DNA of 24,171 nucleotides from Verrucomicrobiota bacterium (GCA_023433275.1 JAEZDN010000067.1:1-24171), one strand, 5' to 3'. Shown: positions 1 to 8,472, counted from the stretch's first letter. Program-made: numbers and translations. Notes: generated by a model from the letters alone, not told the origin.

Positions 1-51
1 CGGCGCCGCCGATTGGAACCACGTGCTGCGATTCAATTTCGGATTCTAACC

Positions 52-948
52 ATGCAAAGCATCCCCCTTCTTCGACCGGTCATCGCAGGTCTCCTGCTTT
101 GCGCCGCCCTGGCGGCCCCGGCCGCCGCAAAGAAACGCATCGTGGCCACGTTGAAGATCATCCAGGACATGGCGCAGAATGTCGCCGGCGACGCCGCCAT
201 CGTCGACTCGATCACCAAGCCGGGCGCGGAAATCCACGGTTACGAGCCAACGCCCCAGGATATCGTCAAGGCGCAGCGTGCCGACCTGGTGCTCTGGAAC
301 GGCTTGAACCTCGAGCGCTGGTTCGAGAAGTTTTTCGGCAACCTCAAGGGCGTGCCGCGCGCGGTGCTGACGGAAGGCATCGAGCCCGTGGGGATCGAGG
401 AGGGACCCTATACGGGCAAACCCAATCCGCACGCGTGGATGTCGCCGCGGAACGCCACGATCTATGTGGAGAATATCCGCCGGGCGCTGGTCGATCTCGA
501 TCCCGCGAACGCGGCGACCTACAACGCCAACGCCGCCGCCTACACGCGAAAGTTCGCGGCCATCGAGGAGACCGTCCGGGCGGAGCTGGACAAAATTCCG
601 CCGGAGCAGCGATGGCTCGTGACGAGCGAGGGCGCCTTCCCCTATCTCGCGCGGAATTTCGGCATGAAGGAGTTGTTCCTCTGGGCGGTAAACGCCGATC
701 AACAGGGCACCCCGCAGCAGGTGCAGAAGGTAATCGACGCGGTGCGCCGCAATCGCATTCCCGTCCTCTTCAGCGAAAGCACCGTGAGTGACAAGCCGGC
801 GCGGCAGGTGGCGAAGGAGACCGGGATCCGCTACGGCGGGGTGTTGTACGTGGATTCCCTCACCGCGGCCAATGGGCCGGCTCCGACATACCTGAAACTG
901 ATGGAATACAATGCGCGGACGATTGTGCGCGGATTCAACCAGCCATGA
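52..948 (+). CDS. Mn/Fe(Zn)-type ABC transporter periplasmic binding protein (SitA/YfeA/PsaA-like)
   Basis: This is a periplasmic metal-binding protein of the cluster A-I (ZnuA/PsaA/SitA) family, 298 aa from the ATG at 52. An in-frame TTG at 13 would add 13 residues in front of a clean signal peptide, so 52 is preferred. Residues 1-26 form a Sec signal with a hydrophobic core and an APAAA-KK cleavage site. The four expected metal ligands are visible: His62 (EIHGYEP), His127 (NPHAWMSP), Glu193 (TSEGAFPY) and Asp268 (YVDSL). In known family members the His-His-Glu-Asp set is typical of manganese/iron binders, whereas ZnuA proteins usually carry a His-rich loop, which is absent here. The stop overlaps the next ATG (ATGA), and an ATPase and two permeases follow, as in sitABCD/yfeABCD. 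Substrate preference (Mn or Fe rather than Zn) is inferred. Confidence 0.9.
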   Translation: MQSIPLLRPVIAGLLLCAALAAPAAAKKRIVATLKIIQDMAQNVAGDAAIVDSITKPGAEIHGYEPTPQDIVKAQRADLVLWNGLNLERWFEKFFGNLKGVPRAVLTEGIEPVGIEEGPYTGKPNPHAWMSPRNATIYVENIRRALVDLDPANAATYNANAAAYTRKFAAIEETVRAELDKIPPEQRWLVTSEGAFPYLARNFGMKELFLWAVNADQQGTPQQVQKVIDAVRRNRIPVLFSESTVSDKPARQVAKETGIRYGGVLYVDSLTAANGPAPTYLKLMEYNARTIVRGFNQP

Positions 949-1844
949 CCGATCCGATCGAACTGAGCGTCAGCGGTGTCACCGTGCGCTATCCCAACGG
1001 CCAGGTCGCGTTGCACGACGCGACGTTCACGTTGCGGGGCGGATCCATCTGCGGCCTCGTGGGGGTGAACGGCAGCGGGAAGTCGACGTTGTTCAAGGCG
1101 ATCATGGACTTCGTGCGTCCCGTGGCGGGCGAGGTGCGGATTGCGGGCCGGACGGTGCGGGCGGCGCTCAAGGCGAATCTGGTGGCCTATGTGCCGCAGT
1201 CCGAGGAGGTCGATTGGAGCTTTCCGGTCAGTGTGTGGGATGTGGTGATGATGGGCCGCTATGGATACATGAATTTCCTTCGCATCCCGGGTGTCGAGGA
1301 CCGGCGGATCGTGGAGGAATCGCTGGACCGCGTGGGCATGGGCGGTTTTCGCGAGCGTCAGATCGGCGAGCTTTCGGGCGGACAGAAGAAGCGGGTGTTC
1401 CTGGCGCGCGCCCTCGCCCAGCGGAGCCGCGTGATCCTGCTGGATGAGCCGTTCACCGGGGTGGATGTGGGCACCGAGGGCACGATCATCGAACTGCTCC
1501 GAACCCTGCGGAGCGAGGGGCACCTGATGCTCGTGTCGACGCACAACCTCGGTTCGGTGCCGGAGTTTTGCGACCAGGTCGTGCTGATCGATCGCACCGT
1601 GCTGGCCGCGGGCCCGACCGAGGAGGTTTTCACCGAGAGCAACCTGTCGCAGGCCTTTGGTGGCGTGTTGCGTCATTTCCGTTTCGACGAATCCACGGTG
1701 CAGAAGCATGACGGGCGGGCCGTCACGCTCCTCACGGATGACGAGCGGCCCCTGGTGTTCGGCAAGGGCGGGCATCTCGAATACAGCCGGCGGGTTGACC
1801 ACGAGAAAGTCATCAAGCAGCGGGCCGAGGAGGAGGACGAGTGA
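945..1844 (+). CDS. Metal ABC transporter ATP-binding protein (SitB/YfeB-like)
   Basis: This is the cytoplasmic ATPase that powers the metal importer. The protein has 299 aa and starts at an ATG overlapping the preceding stop by 4 nt. It shows a Walker A motif (GVNGSGKST, residues 40-48), a Q-loop (YVPQSEEVDW), an ABC signature (LSGGQKKRVFLARAL), a Walker B motif (VILLDEPFTGVD) and an H-loop (STHN). The tyrosine-containing segment after the Q-loop (MMGRYGYMNF) and the length match the Mn/Zn/Fe subfamily. The last 60 or so residues are a charged tail beyond the core fold, ending in a Glu/Asp-rich stretch. A gap of about 90 nt separates it from the first permease, the only loose junction in the operon. 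Confidence 0.93.
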   Translation: MTDPIELSVSGVTVRYPNGQVALHDATFTLRGGSICGLVGVNGSGKSTLFKAIMDFVRPVAGEVRIAGRTVRAALKANLVAYVPQSEEVDWSFPVSVWDVVMMGRYGYMNFLRIPGVEDRRIVEESLDRVGMGGFRERQIGELSGGQKKRVFLARALAQRSRVILLDEPFTGVDVGTEGTIIELLRTLRSEGHLMLVSTHNLGSVPEFCDQVVLIDRTVLAAGPTEEVFTESNLSQAFGGVLRHFRFDESTVQKHDGRAVTLLTDDERPLVFGKGGHLEYSRRVDHEKVIKQRAEEEDE

Positions 1845-1935
1845 ACGCCTTTGCATCTGACGAGTTCCCGGCGGACCGGCCCGGCCCGTCCGGTCGGTTG
1901 GTTGCCGCCGGGCGCGGTTCCGGGGGCGCGGTTTC

Positions 1936-2832
1936 ATGATCGAGACCCTGCTCACTCCTTTCCACTACGAGTACATGGTGAAAGCCATCCTCGTGAGCGG
2001 TCTGATCGGCGGCGTGTGCGCGTTTCTTTCCTGTTTCATCACGCTGAAGGGCTGGTCCCTGATGGGGGATGCCCTCTCGCATGCCGTCGTGCCCGGCGTC
2101 GCGGTGGCGTACGCGCTCGGCTGGCCCTTCGCCGCCGGCGCGTTCGGCACCGGCCTGCTGGCGGCGGTGGGGATGGGTTTCGTGAAGGCGAAGACTCGAT
2201 TGCGGGAGGATGCCGTCATCGGCGTCGTCTTCACGGCGTTCTTCGCGCTCGGGCTTTTCCTCATTTCGCTCAATCCGAGCAGCGTCGATCTGCGAACCAT
2301 TATTTTTGGCAATATCCTGGGTATTTCCGATCCAGACATCATGCAGGTGGTGATCATCTCGGCGATCACGCTGCTGGTGCTGGGACTCAGGTGGCGGGAC
2401 CTGCTGCTGTTTTGCTTCGACGCCAACCAGGCGAGGGCCTTGGGCCTCAACGTGACCGTGTTGCACTACACGTTGCTCACGCTGCTCTCCGCCACCGCGG
2501 TGGCGGCGTTGCAGACTGTGGGCGCGTGCCTCGTGGTCGCCATGTTGGTGACCCCGGGGGCCACGGCCTATCTCCTCACGGATCGGTTCGGCCGCATGAT
2601 CGGGCTGGCCACAGGCATGGGCGTGGGCACCTCGCTGGTGGGGGCGTACGCGAGCTACTATCTCGATGGCTCGACCGGCGGGTGCATCGTCACGCTCCAG
2701 TCGATCCTGTTTGTCGTGGCGCTCGTCTTCGCGCCGAAGCACGGCCTCCGGGCGGCGCGACGCAAATCCCGACGGTCCGGTGGCAACGCCATCGAACCGG
2801 CAAAGGTCCGGCCCGGATCGGAACTGTCATGA
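1936..2832 (+). CDS. Metal ABC transporter permease 1 (SitC/YfeC-like, ABC-3 family)
   Basis: This is an integral membrane permease of the ABC-3 (ZnuB/MntB/SitC) family, 298 aa. The ATG at 1936 gives the normal family N-terminus, with a short amphipathic leader and a first membrane helix at about residues 15-37. The family segment LKGWSLMGDALSHAV (about 37-51) is present, and about eight hydrophobic helices follow. The FGNILGIS motif and the Gly-rich LVVAMLVTPGATAYLLTDRF segment near the C-terminus are also typical. A charged tail of about 30 residues follows APKHG. It is closely similar to the next gene, as expected for the SitC/SitD pair, which form a heterodimeric channel. No strong Shine-Dalgarno sequence is seen. 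Confidence 0.9.
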   Translation: MIETLLTPFHYEYMVKAILVSGLIGGVCAFLSCFITLKGWSLMGDALSHAVVPGVAVAYALGWPFAAGAFGTGLLAAVGMGFVKAKTRLREDAVIGVVFTAFFALGLFLISLNPSSVDLRTIIFGNILGISDPDIMQVVIISAITLLVLGLRWRDLLLFCFDANQARALGLNVTVLHYTLLTLLSATAVAALQTVGACLVVAMLVTPGATAYLLTDRFGRMIGLATGMGVGTSLVGAYASYYLDGSTGGCIVTLQSILFVVALVFAPKHGLRAARRKSRRSGGNAIEPAKVRPGSELS

Positions 2833-3683
2833 GCACGCTGCTCGAGCCATTCCGCTACGGGTTCATGGTCGACGCCTTGATCGTGGGTGCTGCCATCGGC
2901 GCGGTGTGCGCGGTGCTGTCATGTTACCTGGTGCTGAAGGGCTGGTCGCTGATGGGCGACGCCATTTCGCACGCCGTGCTTCCGGGCATCGTCATGGCGT
3001 ACGCGATCGGCCTGCCGCTGGCGGTGGGGGCGTTCGCGTCCGGGTTGTTCTGCGCCGTGGCGACCGGTTTCATCAAGGACAACACGCGGGTGAAGGAGGA
3101 CACGGTCATGGGCGTGGTATTCACGGGGCTGTTTGCCTTCGGCTTGGTGCTGTTCACCCGGATAAAGAGTGACCTGCACCTGGATCACATTCTGTTTGGC
3201 AATATCCTGGGGCTCGAGGCCGGCGACCTGCGCGATACCCTCATCACGGCGGGGGTGACATTGACAGTGATCCTGGCACTGCGGCGCGACCTGGTGCTGT
3301 ATTGTTTCGACCCGGCGCAGGCCCGGGCCGTGGGGCTTCGCACCAAGTTGCTCTATTATCTTTTGCTCTCGCTGCTGGCGGTGACGATCGTCGTGTCGCT
3401 CAAGGCGGTAGGCATCATTCTCGTCATTGCCATGCTGGTGACCCCGGGATGCATCGGGTACCTTCTCACCGACCGCTTTGACCGCATGTTGCTGATCGCC
3501 GTTGTGGCGGCCGTGGGGTCGAGTGTCACGGGCGTGTACGTGAGTTTCTTCATGAACGCATCGACCGGGGCATGCATCGTCCTGGTCCAGGCGGCCATCT
3601 TCATCCTGGCCGTGTTGTTTGCCCCCAAGCATGGTTGGCTGCCATGGCGGCGCCGCACGTCGTCGGCGAGGGGAGTCGCCTAG
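2829..3683 (+). CDS. Metal ABC transporter permease 2 (SitD/YfeD-like, ABC-3 family)
   Basis: This is the second ABC-3 family permease, 284 aa, with its ATG overlapping the previous stop (ATGA), which implies coupled translation. It repeats the signatures of permease 1: LKGWSLMGDAISHAVLPG near the N-terminus, FGNILGLE in the middle and VIAMLVTPGCIGYLLTDRF near the C-terminus, then APKHG and a short basic tail. The pair is best read as a tandem duplication that forms the two halves of one channel, as in sitCD and yfeCD. A perfect hairpin begins within the stop codon (see the 3683-3701 entry) and may end or attenuate the transcript. Confidence 0.9.
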   Translation: MSTLLEPFRYGFMVDALIVGAAIGAVCAVLSCYLVLKGWSLMGDAISHAVLPGIVMAYAIGLPLAVGAFASGLFCAVATGFIKDNTRVKEDTVMGVVFTGLFAFGLVLFTRIKSDLHLDHILFGNILGLEAGDLRDTLITAGVTLTVILALRRDLVLYCFDPAQARAVGLRTKLLYYLLLSLLAVTIVVSLKAVGIILVIAMLVTPGCIGYLLTDRFDRMLLIAVVAAVGSSVTGVYVSFFMNASTGACIVLVQAAIFILAVLFAPKHGWLPWRRRTSSARGVA

Positions 3684-3727
3684 TTCCCGACTTGCGGGAA
3701 CCCGCCGGCCGCGAAAGCCTCGGCCGG
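3683..3727 (+). promoter_or_regulatory. Two adjacent hairpins between the second permease and the amidohydrolase
   Basis: The first perfect 7-bp stem lies at 3683-3689 with 3695-3701 (loop ACTTG). A second 7-bp stem lies at 3705-3711 with 3721-3727. No T-run follows either one, so they do not look like a standard intrinsic terminator. The second stem ends on the G of the GTG start codon chosen for the amidohydrolase and could occlude it. The pairing is directly visible; a regulatory role is inference. Confidence 0.4.
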
Positions 3728-4581
3728 TGACCATCATTGACGCCCACGTTCACTTGTACCCGGAACACGTCGTCCGGGATCCGGCGGCGTGGGCGGCGTC
3801 GCACGGGGAGAGCCTGTGGGCGCAGCTCTGCCTGCGCCGGCGAAAAGGAGGCGCGCCGGTTCAGGAATTTCCGACGGTCCCACAGCTGTTGGACCGCATG
3901 GACGAGGCCGGTGTCGAACGGGCCATCCTGCAGGGCTGGTATTGGGAAAACCACGAGAGTTGCGTGGAGCAAAATGCGTTCTACGCGGAGTGCCTGCGGG
4001 GGCATCCGAAGCGGTTCCTGGCCTTCGCGACGGTGCACCCGCAGGCGGGGACCGCGGCCCTGGACGAGCTGCGGCGCGCCAAGGACGCGGGATTTTCCGG
4101 AGTGGGGGAGTTGTCGCCGCACTCGCAGCAGGTGCCGCTCGATGATCCAGGCTGGCGGGCAATCCTAAGTCTCGCGGGTGAACTGGACATGCCGGTCAAC
4201 CTGCACGTGACCGATCCCGATTCGAAACCGTATCCCGGGCGAGTGGCCACACCGCTGCCGGATTTTATCCGCCTGGCGCGGGAATTCCTCGGGACCAAAT
4301 TCATCCTCGCGCACTGGGGTGGCGGCTTGGCGTGGGCCGCGGAGGCCGCGCTGCCGAACGTGTGGTTCGACACGGCGGCATCGCCCTTGTTGTACGGGGC
4401 GGAGGTCTGGGGCAAAGCGCCCCCCGGACGCGTGCTGTTCGGCTCTGATTACCCGCTGGTGCTTTATCCGCAGCAGGGAGGGACGGCGGAGATCGGTGGA
4501 CTTGTCCGCGAGGCCCGGAGGGCAGGGGCGGAAGACGGAATCTGGGCGGCGAATGCGCTGAGCCTCCTGGGCAGGAGATGA
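3727..4581 (+). CDS. Metal-dependent amidohydrolase (Amidohydro_2-type TIM barrel)
   Basis: This is a TIM-barrel metal-dependent hydrolase of the amidohydrolase-2 type, 284 aa from a GTG start at 3727. Upstream in-frame ATGs would overlap the permease and add an Arg/Pro-rich stretch with no family likeness, so GTG is chosen. The fold begins immediately with IIDAHVH (metal His7 and His9). The expected strand-end ligands follow: His160 (NLHVTD), His196 (AHWGG) and Asp241 (FGSDYP). Substrates in this family vary widely (decarboxylases, lactonases, uracil-like hydrolases), and nothing here identifies one. It lies 43 nt after the metal transporter on the same strand, so it may be co-transcribed, although the intervening hairpins argue for some uncoupling. 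Confidence 0.8.
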   Translation: MTIIDAHVHLYPEHVVRDPAAWAASHGESLWAQLCLRRRKGGAPVQEFPTVPQLLDRMDEAGVERAILQGWYWENHESCVEQNAFYAECLRGHPKRFLAFATVHPQAGTAALDELRRAKDAGFSGVGELSPHSQQVPLDDPGWRAILSLAGELDMPVNLHVTDPDSKPYPGRVATPLPDFIRLAREFLGTKFILAHWGGGLAWAAEAALPNVWFDTAASPLLYGAEVWGKAPPGRVLFGSDYPLVLYPQQGGTAEIGGLVREARRAGAEDGIWAANALSLLGRR

Positions 4582-4637
4582 AGCTCGCGACCGAACTTAA
4601 CCTTGGCGGGCGGGTCTAGACTTCTATGTTCCTCGCC

Positions 4638-5420
4638 ATGAAAACCCGTCTCCTCTGGGCACCCTTGGCTGCGCTGCTCGTGCTCGCCGGATGTTACACC
4701 GTTCCGGAAACCGGCCGGCGTTCGCTCATGATCGTTTCCCCCAACGAAGAATTGCAAATGGGCGTCTCCGCGTTCGCGGATATTCGCGCCAAGGAGAAGG
4801 TCTCCACCGATGTCGAGGCCAACGCCCGCGTGCGGCGCATTGGCCAGAGGATTGCGGACGCCGTGGGGAATGCGCTCCCGGGCGCGCAATGGGAGTTCGT
4901 GGTGTTCGATGACGCGAAGACGGTCAACGCCTTCGCCCTGCCGGGCGGGAAGGTTGGCGTGTACACCGGCTTGCTCGCGCTCGCCTCCTCGGATGACGAG
5001 GTGGCCACGGTGATCGGTCACGAAATCGCGCATGTGACCGCGCGCCACGGTGCCGAGCGCATGTCCCAGAGCGTGGTGGCCGGCCTCGTCGGCGCGGGTG
5101 TCGAGGTGGCGACCAAGGACACCGAGTACCAGAACATCGCACGCACGCTGTACGGCGCGGGCGCGACGGGCGTCACGCTGGCTTTTTCCCGCGGCAATGA
5201 AACCGAGGCGGACTACATCGGCATCCGCTATGCCGCCAAGGCCGGCTACGATCCGCGCGAGGCCATCACTTTCTGGCGGAAAATGGCGGCGGCGAAGGAT
5301 GGCAAGCAACCGTGGAAATGGATCTCGACGCACCCGCCCGACGCCGAGCGCATCGCCGCGCTCCAGCGGGCGATGCCGGAGGTCATGCCCCTGTACGAGC
5401 AGGCGCGCGCGAGATACTGA
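4638..5420 (+). CDS. M48 family zinc metallopeptidase, predicted lipoprotein
   Basis: This is a periplasmic or outer-membrane-anchored zinc protease of family M48, resembling the LoiP/BepA and Oma1 peptidase domains. It has 260 aa from the ATG at 4638; an in-frame ATG at 4626 would add four residues. Residues 1-19 form a lipoprotein signal with lipobox LAGC (Cys19). The zinc-binding HEIAH lies at residues 128-132, and the third ligand is probably Glu188 in the ETEAD motif. The short conserved FALPGGKVGVYTG segment precedes the active site. The protein ends soon after the catalytic domain, so the TPR tail of BepA is absent. The role in envelope quality control is inferred from the family. Confidence 0.88.
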   Translation: MKTRLLWAPLAALLVLAGCYTVPETGRRSLMIVSPNEELQMGVSAFADIRAKEKVSTDVEANARVRRIGQRIADAVGNALPGAQWEFVVFDDAKTVNAFALPGGKVGVYTGLLALASSDDEVATVIGHEIAHVTARHGAERMSQSVVAGLVGAGVEVATKDTEYQNIARTLYGAGATGVTLAFSRGNETEADYIGIRYAAKAGYDPREAITFWRKMAAAKDGKQPWKWISTHPPDAERIAALQRAMPEVMPLYEQARARY

Positions 5421-5501
5421 AAACGGCAGGCGGCGGGCCGCGAATTATCCGCGCCCGAAGTTCCGGCTAGCGCGCGGGCGCGTTATGCGCCAGATTGCGT
5501 C

Positions 5502-6872
5502 ATGTTTGATCCCGTTGAAAAACTGAAGGAATACGTGCGGCACGCGAGCGTCTCGGCCGATCCGCAATTCAAGGCCGGCATGCTCGGCGCCCAGCAATTC
5601 GTGGCCGGCTTGCTCGCTGAAATGGGCTTTGCGGTCGAAGTGGTTCCCACCGCGCTCCATTCGGTGATCGTCGCCAAGCGCGGTGACAACCCTGCCTGGC
5701 CGCATGTGATGATTTACGGGCATTATGATGTCCAGCCGCCCGATCCGCTGGGGCTGTGGCAGACGCCCCCCTTCGAACCCACGATCAGGAATGGACGAAT
5801 CTATGGACGCGGGACGGCCGACAACAAGGGGCCGCTCATGGTTCATCTGGCCGCGGTGGCCCGGCTGCTGGAAAAGAATCCGAACCTGCCGTTGCGAATC
5901 ACGTTCGTGGTGGAAGGCGAGGAGGAGATCGGCAGCAAGAATTTCAAGACCTTCCTCGAGGCGAACAAGGAGAAGTTGCGCGCCGACTTCGTCTATCTCT
6001 CGGACACCGGCATTCCGAACCCCGACCAGATGGTCGTCACGGTGGGCCTGCGCGGTCTCGTGGCGTTCGAGGTTGAGCTCACCGGACCCCAATCAGATCT
6101 CCACTCCGGCATGCACGGCGGCGTGTTGATGAATCCTCTGCAGGGACTCGCCGAGCTTTGCGCGTCGCTGCACACGCCGGACGGCCGCGTGAATCTGCCG
6201 GGATTCTACGACGACGTCGTCGAACCGCAGCCTTGGGAGCGGGAACAACTGGCCGCGCTCGGGCTGAAGGAGTCTGACTACGCCGCCTTTTTGGGGATCA
6301 AGGAGTTTCACACGCCCCCTGGGTACACGCCGTTCGAGGCGATCCGGTTTTTGCCGACGTTGGAATTCAACGGCTTTAGCGGCGGTTATCAGGGCGAGGG
6401 CACCAAGACCGTCATTCCCAGCAAGGCCAGGGTTAAGATCACTTGCCGGCTCGTGCCGAACCAGACGCCAGACCGGCTGAAGCAAAGGCTGTTCGACGGG
6501 ATCCGGGCGCGTTGCCCCAAGGGCCTCAGCATGGTGATTACCGAGCAGCATCATGCGACACCCTACGTCGCGATTCCGCCGGACCGGTCGAATACGCCCC
6601 GGGACCAGTCGCCGGTGTTGGCGCGGGGGTTCCGTGCCCTCGATCAGGCCGTGACGGCGGTCTGGGGCAAACCACCGCTCTATCTGCGGGAAGGTGGGAG
6701 CGTAGGGCTGATTGCCGATTTGAAGGAAGTGCTCGGGCTCGACGCGATCATGCCGGGGTTGTTCCTGCCGGAAGATAATCTGCACGCGCCGAACGAGAGC
6801 TTCCATCTTGGCGTGATGGAGAAAGGCATCGAAATGTCGGAGCGCATGCTGAAGGCCATGGCCAGTGGCTGA
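5502..6872 (+). CDS. M20 family dipeptidase (carnosinase/DUG1-like)
   Basis: This is a cytosolic di-zinc peptidase of family M20, 456 aa, the usual length for the dipeptidase group that includes carnosinase and yeast Dug1. Metal and catalytic positions are visible: His74 and Asp76 in GHYDVQP, Asp107 in ADNKG, the glutamate cluster EGEEE (138-142), Asp168 in LSDTG and His428 in LHAPNE. The HSGMHGG segment marks the lid/dimerisation domain. The likely reaction is hydrolysis of dipeptides or short peptides, and the exact substrate is not predictable. The ATG at 5502 starts directly at the conserved N-terminus, 81 nt after the M48 gene on the same strand. Confidence 0.9.
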   Translation: MFDPVEKLKEYVRHASVSADPQFKAGMLGAQQFVAGLLAEMGFAVEVVPTALHSVIVAKRGDNPAWPHVMIYGHYDVQPPDPLGLWQTPPFEPTIRNGRIYGRGTADNKGPLMVHLAAVARLLEKNPNLPLRITFVVEGEEEIGSKNFKTFLEANKEKLRADFVYLSDTGIPNPDQMVVTVGLRGLVAFEVELTGPQSDLHSGMHGGVLMNPLQGLAELCASLHTPDGRVNLPGFYDDVVEPQPWEREQLAALGLKESDYAAFLGIKEFHTPPGYTPFEAIRFLPTLEFNGFSGGYQGEGTKTVIPSKARVKITCRLVPNQTPDRLKQRLFDGIRARCPKGLSMVITEQHHATPYVAIPPDRSNTPRDQSPVLARGFRALDQAVTAVWGKPPLYLREGGSVGLIADLKEVLGLDAIMPGLFLPEDNLHAPNESFHLGVMEKGIEMSERMLKAMASG

Positions 6873-6976
6873 GCTGATCCGCGTCCGGCAGGGCGAAGGT
6901 TGCACCGCGCGCATTTTGCGCACGCATGGGCAGGCAGATTACGAACGCTGATCCGGAAATATGCAGTCGGATGCAG

Positions 6977-7039
6977 GGGCGCGACTCGACCGCGCCCTTT
7001 CCTCGCTGCGGGAACCAAGGGCGTGGACGAGCCACGCCC
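6977..7039. repeat. Pair of REP-like 21-nt palindromes
   Basis: Palindrome 1 (6977-6997) has the 7-bp stem GGGCGCG/CGCGCCC. Palindrome 2 (7019-7039) has the 8-bp stem GGGCGTGG/CCACGCCC. Each is 21 nt long and they are separated by exactly 21 nt. They share the GGGCG..CGCCC ends, which suggests two copies of one REP-like unit. Dispersal through the genome cannot be tested from one window. Confidence 0.45.
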
Positions 7040-7110
7040 CTGAGTCCGACCGCGCCCGCTGCGGAATCGTGCTCCACCTGCATGGTTCCCGTGATGCGAT
7101 GGTCGATGGC

Positions 7111-7146
7111 CAAAAACAGCGAAGCCGCGGAAAACACCGCGGCTTC
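7111..7146 (-). terminator. Rho-independent terminator of the Pal-like gene
   Basis: A perfect 10-bp stem (GAAGCCGCGG at 7121-7130 and CCGCGGCTTC at 7137-7146) encloses a 6-nt loop. Read on the minus strand it is followed by a GCTGTTTTTGG tract from 7111-7120. It lies 23 nt after the stop of the minus-strand lipoprotein gene. Confidence 0.85.
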
Positions 7147-7169
7147 GAGTTTCTAAAATGGAAGGGGTC

Positions 7170-7721
7170 TTAGTTTTTCTTCAGCTCGACGAAATCAACC
7201 CGGCGATCCTTGGCCCATTCGGATTCGGAGCCGCCTTGTTTGGCCTCGGTGGATCCCTTCGAGAGGGTCTCAAGGCGCGACGCGTCGGCGCCGAGGGAAA
7301 CAAGATAGCGCTTCACGGAGTTGGCGCGGTTCTCGCCGAGGCCCAGGTTGTATTCGGCCGTGCCGCGCCAATCGCAATAGCCCATCAGCACGAGATTCTT
7401 GTCGGGGTTGGCCGACAACCACTGGAGCGCGGCCTGCAGTTTGGGACGCTCGGCCGGAGCGACGGCGAAGCGGTCGAGGGCGAAGTAAATGGGTTCAACA
7501 ACGCTCAGGTTGGCGGCATCGGGCGAAGCGCCAAGATCACGACCCTCCAGATTGATGCCTTCACCGGGCAGAGCGATCGCGGTGGGATCGATCCCGTCGT
7601 TAAGTCCCGGGCCCATGGCGGTGGTCGTCGGATCGGGACGGACCGGCTTCTTGGTGCAGGCGCTGAGGAGCAGCGCAACGGCGGCCAGCGCGAGGCAGAG
7701 GACTTTGGAAAGAGGCTTCAT
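7170..7721 (-). CDS. Pal-like OmpA-family peptidoglycan-associated lipoprotein
   Basis: This is an outer-membrane lipoprotein with a C-terminal OmpA/Pal peptidoglycan-binding domain, 183 aa from the ATG at 7721. A longer frame upstream lacks a sensible start. The signal peptide ends in lipobox LLSAC (Cys22). A Pro/Gly-rich linker of about 50 residues leads to the domain, which starts near IYFALDRF and contains GYCDWRGTAEYN, LGENRA and a final KDRRVDF. These correspond to the Pal signatures around GHTDERGTAEYN and NRRV. The diaminopimelate-binding Asp and Arg are kept, while the neighbouring His/Thr/Glu of classical Pal are Tyr/Cys/Trp. No tolA, tolB, tolQ or tolR lies nearby, so a Tol-Pal role is likely but not shown by context. 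Confidence 0.85.
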   Translation of the reverse strand: MKPLSKVLCLALAAVALLLSACTKKPVRPDPTTTAMGPGLNDGIDPTAIALPGEGINLEGRDLGASPDAANLSVVEPIYFALDRFAVAPAERPKLQAALQWLSANPDKNLVLMGYCDWRGTAEYNLGLGENRANSVKRYLVSLGADASRLETLSKGSTEAKQGGSESEWAKDRRVDFVELKKN

Positions 7722-7806
7722 TTTGAGGCGAAAAGGTGTGGGCGCGGTTATTGGATAATCATCACGGCCGCGCAAGAACTAAACAGTTGAGGGGCAACGA
7801 CGGGGA

Positions 7807-8472
7807 TCAGGCTTGGGCCCGATGGTCGATCAGCCCGATCTCAAGGGAATATCGCGTCAGGCTGGCGACGTCATGCAGGTCGAGCTTGCGCATCAAATTG
7901 GTGCGATGGTTGTCGACGGTCTTGACGCTGATGCCGAGCTTCTGGGCGATTTCCTTCGTGCTATAGCTCTCGGCCACGAGTTTGAGGATTTCGCGTTCCC
8001 GATCGGTCAGCGTTTCGATGCCGGTTCCGGGGGTCTTGTTTGCCACGACTGTGCGGAGGAGGGCGGCGACGCCTGGTCCGAAATAAGTCCCGCCGTTCGC
8101 GATGGTCTCGAGGCCCTTCTTGAACTCGCCGAGGCCGGCCGTTTTCTCGACAAAGCCATGCGCGCCGGCTTCAAGCATCTCGCGCACGAGCGCGGGGCTT
8201 TCATACGCGGAAAAGACCATCACCCGGGTGGATTTGAGCTGTTTGCTGATCCGGCGCAGGATATCGACGCCGCTAAGCCCAGGCAGACGCGCATCGAGCA
8301 CGATCAAGTCGGGCTTCAAGTCCAGGCAGAGCTGGCAAGCCTGTTGTCCCTCACCACTTTCGCCCACGATCCGGTAGGCGGGATCGACCCGCAGAATTTC
8401 CGCGAGCATTTCGCGGATGGCGGTGTGGTCCTCGATGATGACGATGCGTTTGGCGGTTTGAACGGGTGGCAC
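7807..8472 (-). CDS. NarL/LuxR-family response regulator, no adjacent kinase
   Basis: This is a two-component transcription regulator of 221 aa. The receiver domain (about residues 8-125) has the acidic pair Glu14-Asp15, phospho-acceptor Asp60 (LIVLDARLPG), Ser88 and Lys110 (FVEKTAG). The C-terminal LuxR-type helix-turn-helix (about 155-215) begins LTDREREIL and contains STKEIAQKLGIS and KTVDNHRTNLMRKL. The only start that keeps the complete receiver is a GTG at 8472. No histidine kinase lies in the window, so its partner is encoded elsewhere. It is 85 nt upstream of the Pal-like gene on the same strand, and co-transcription is possible. Confidence 0.9.
   Translation of the reverse strand: MPPVQTAKRIVIIEDHTAIREMLAEILRVDPAYRIVGESGEGQQACQLCLDLKPDLIVLDARLPGLSGVDILRRISKQLKSTRVMVFSAYESPALVREMLEAGAHGFVEKTAGLGEFKKGLETIANGGTYFGPGVAALLRTVVANKTPGTGIETLTDREREILKLVAESYSTKEIAQKLGISVKTVDNHRTNLMRKLDLHDVASLTRYSLEIGLIDHRAQA

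Larger units (their letters stand above)
6873..7169. other. Gene-free spacer with palindromes and a converging terminator
   Basis: This spacer of about 300 nt lies between converging genes. I see no credible ORF in it. It holds two 21-nt palindromes (6977-6997 and 7019-7039) and, on the minus strand, the terminator of the Pal-like gene (7111-7146). The first palindrome is followed by TTT on the + strand and could double as a weak terminator for the M20 gene. Confidence 0.6.

Noticed and set aside
1851..2829. 5' extension of the second permease, with an open frame running back through the first permease
   Set aside because: The upstream part is a frame-shifted reading of the first permease and is Arg/Pro/Gly-rich. 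The family N-terminus begins at the ATG at 2829.
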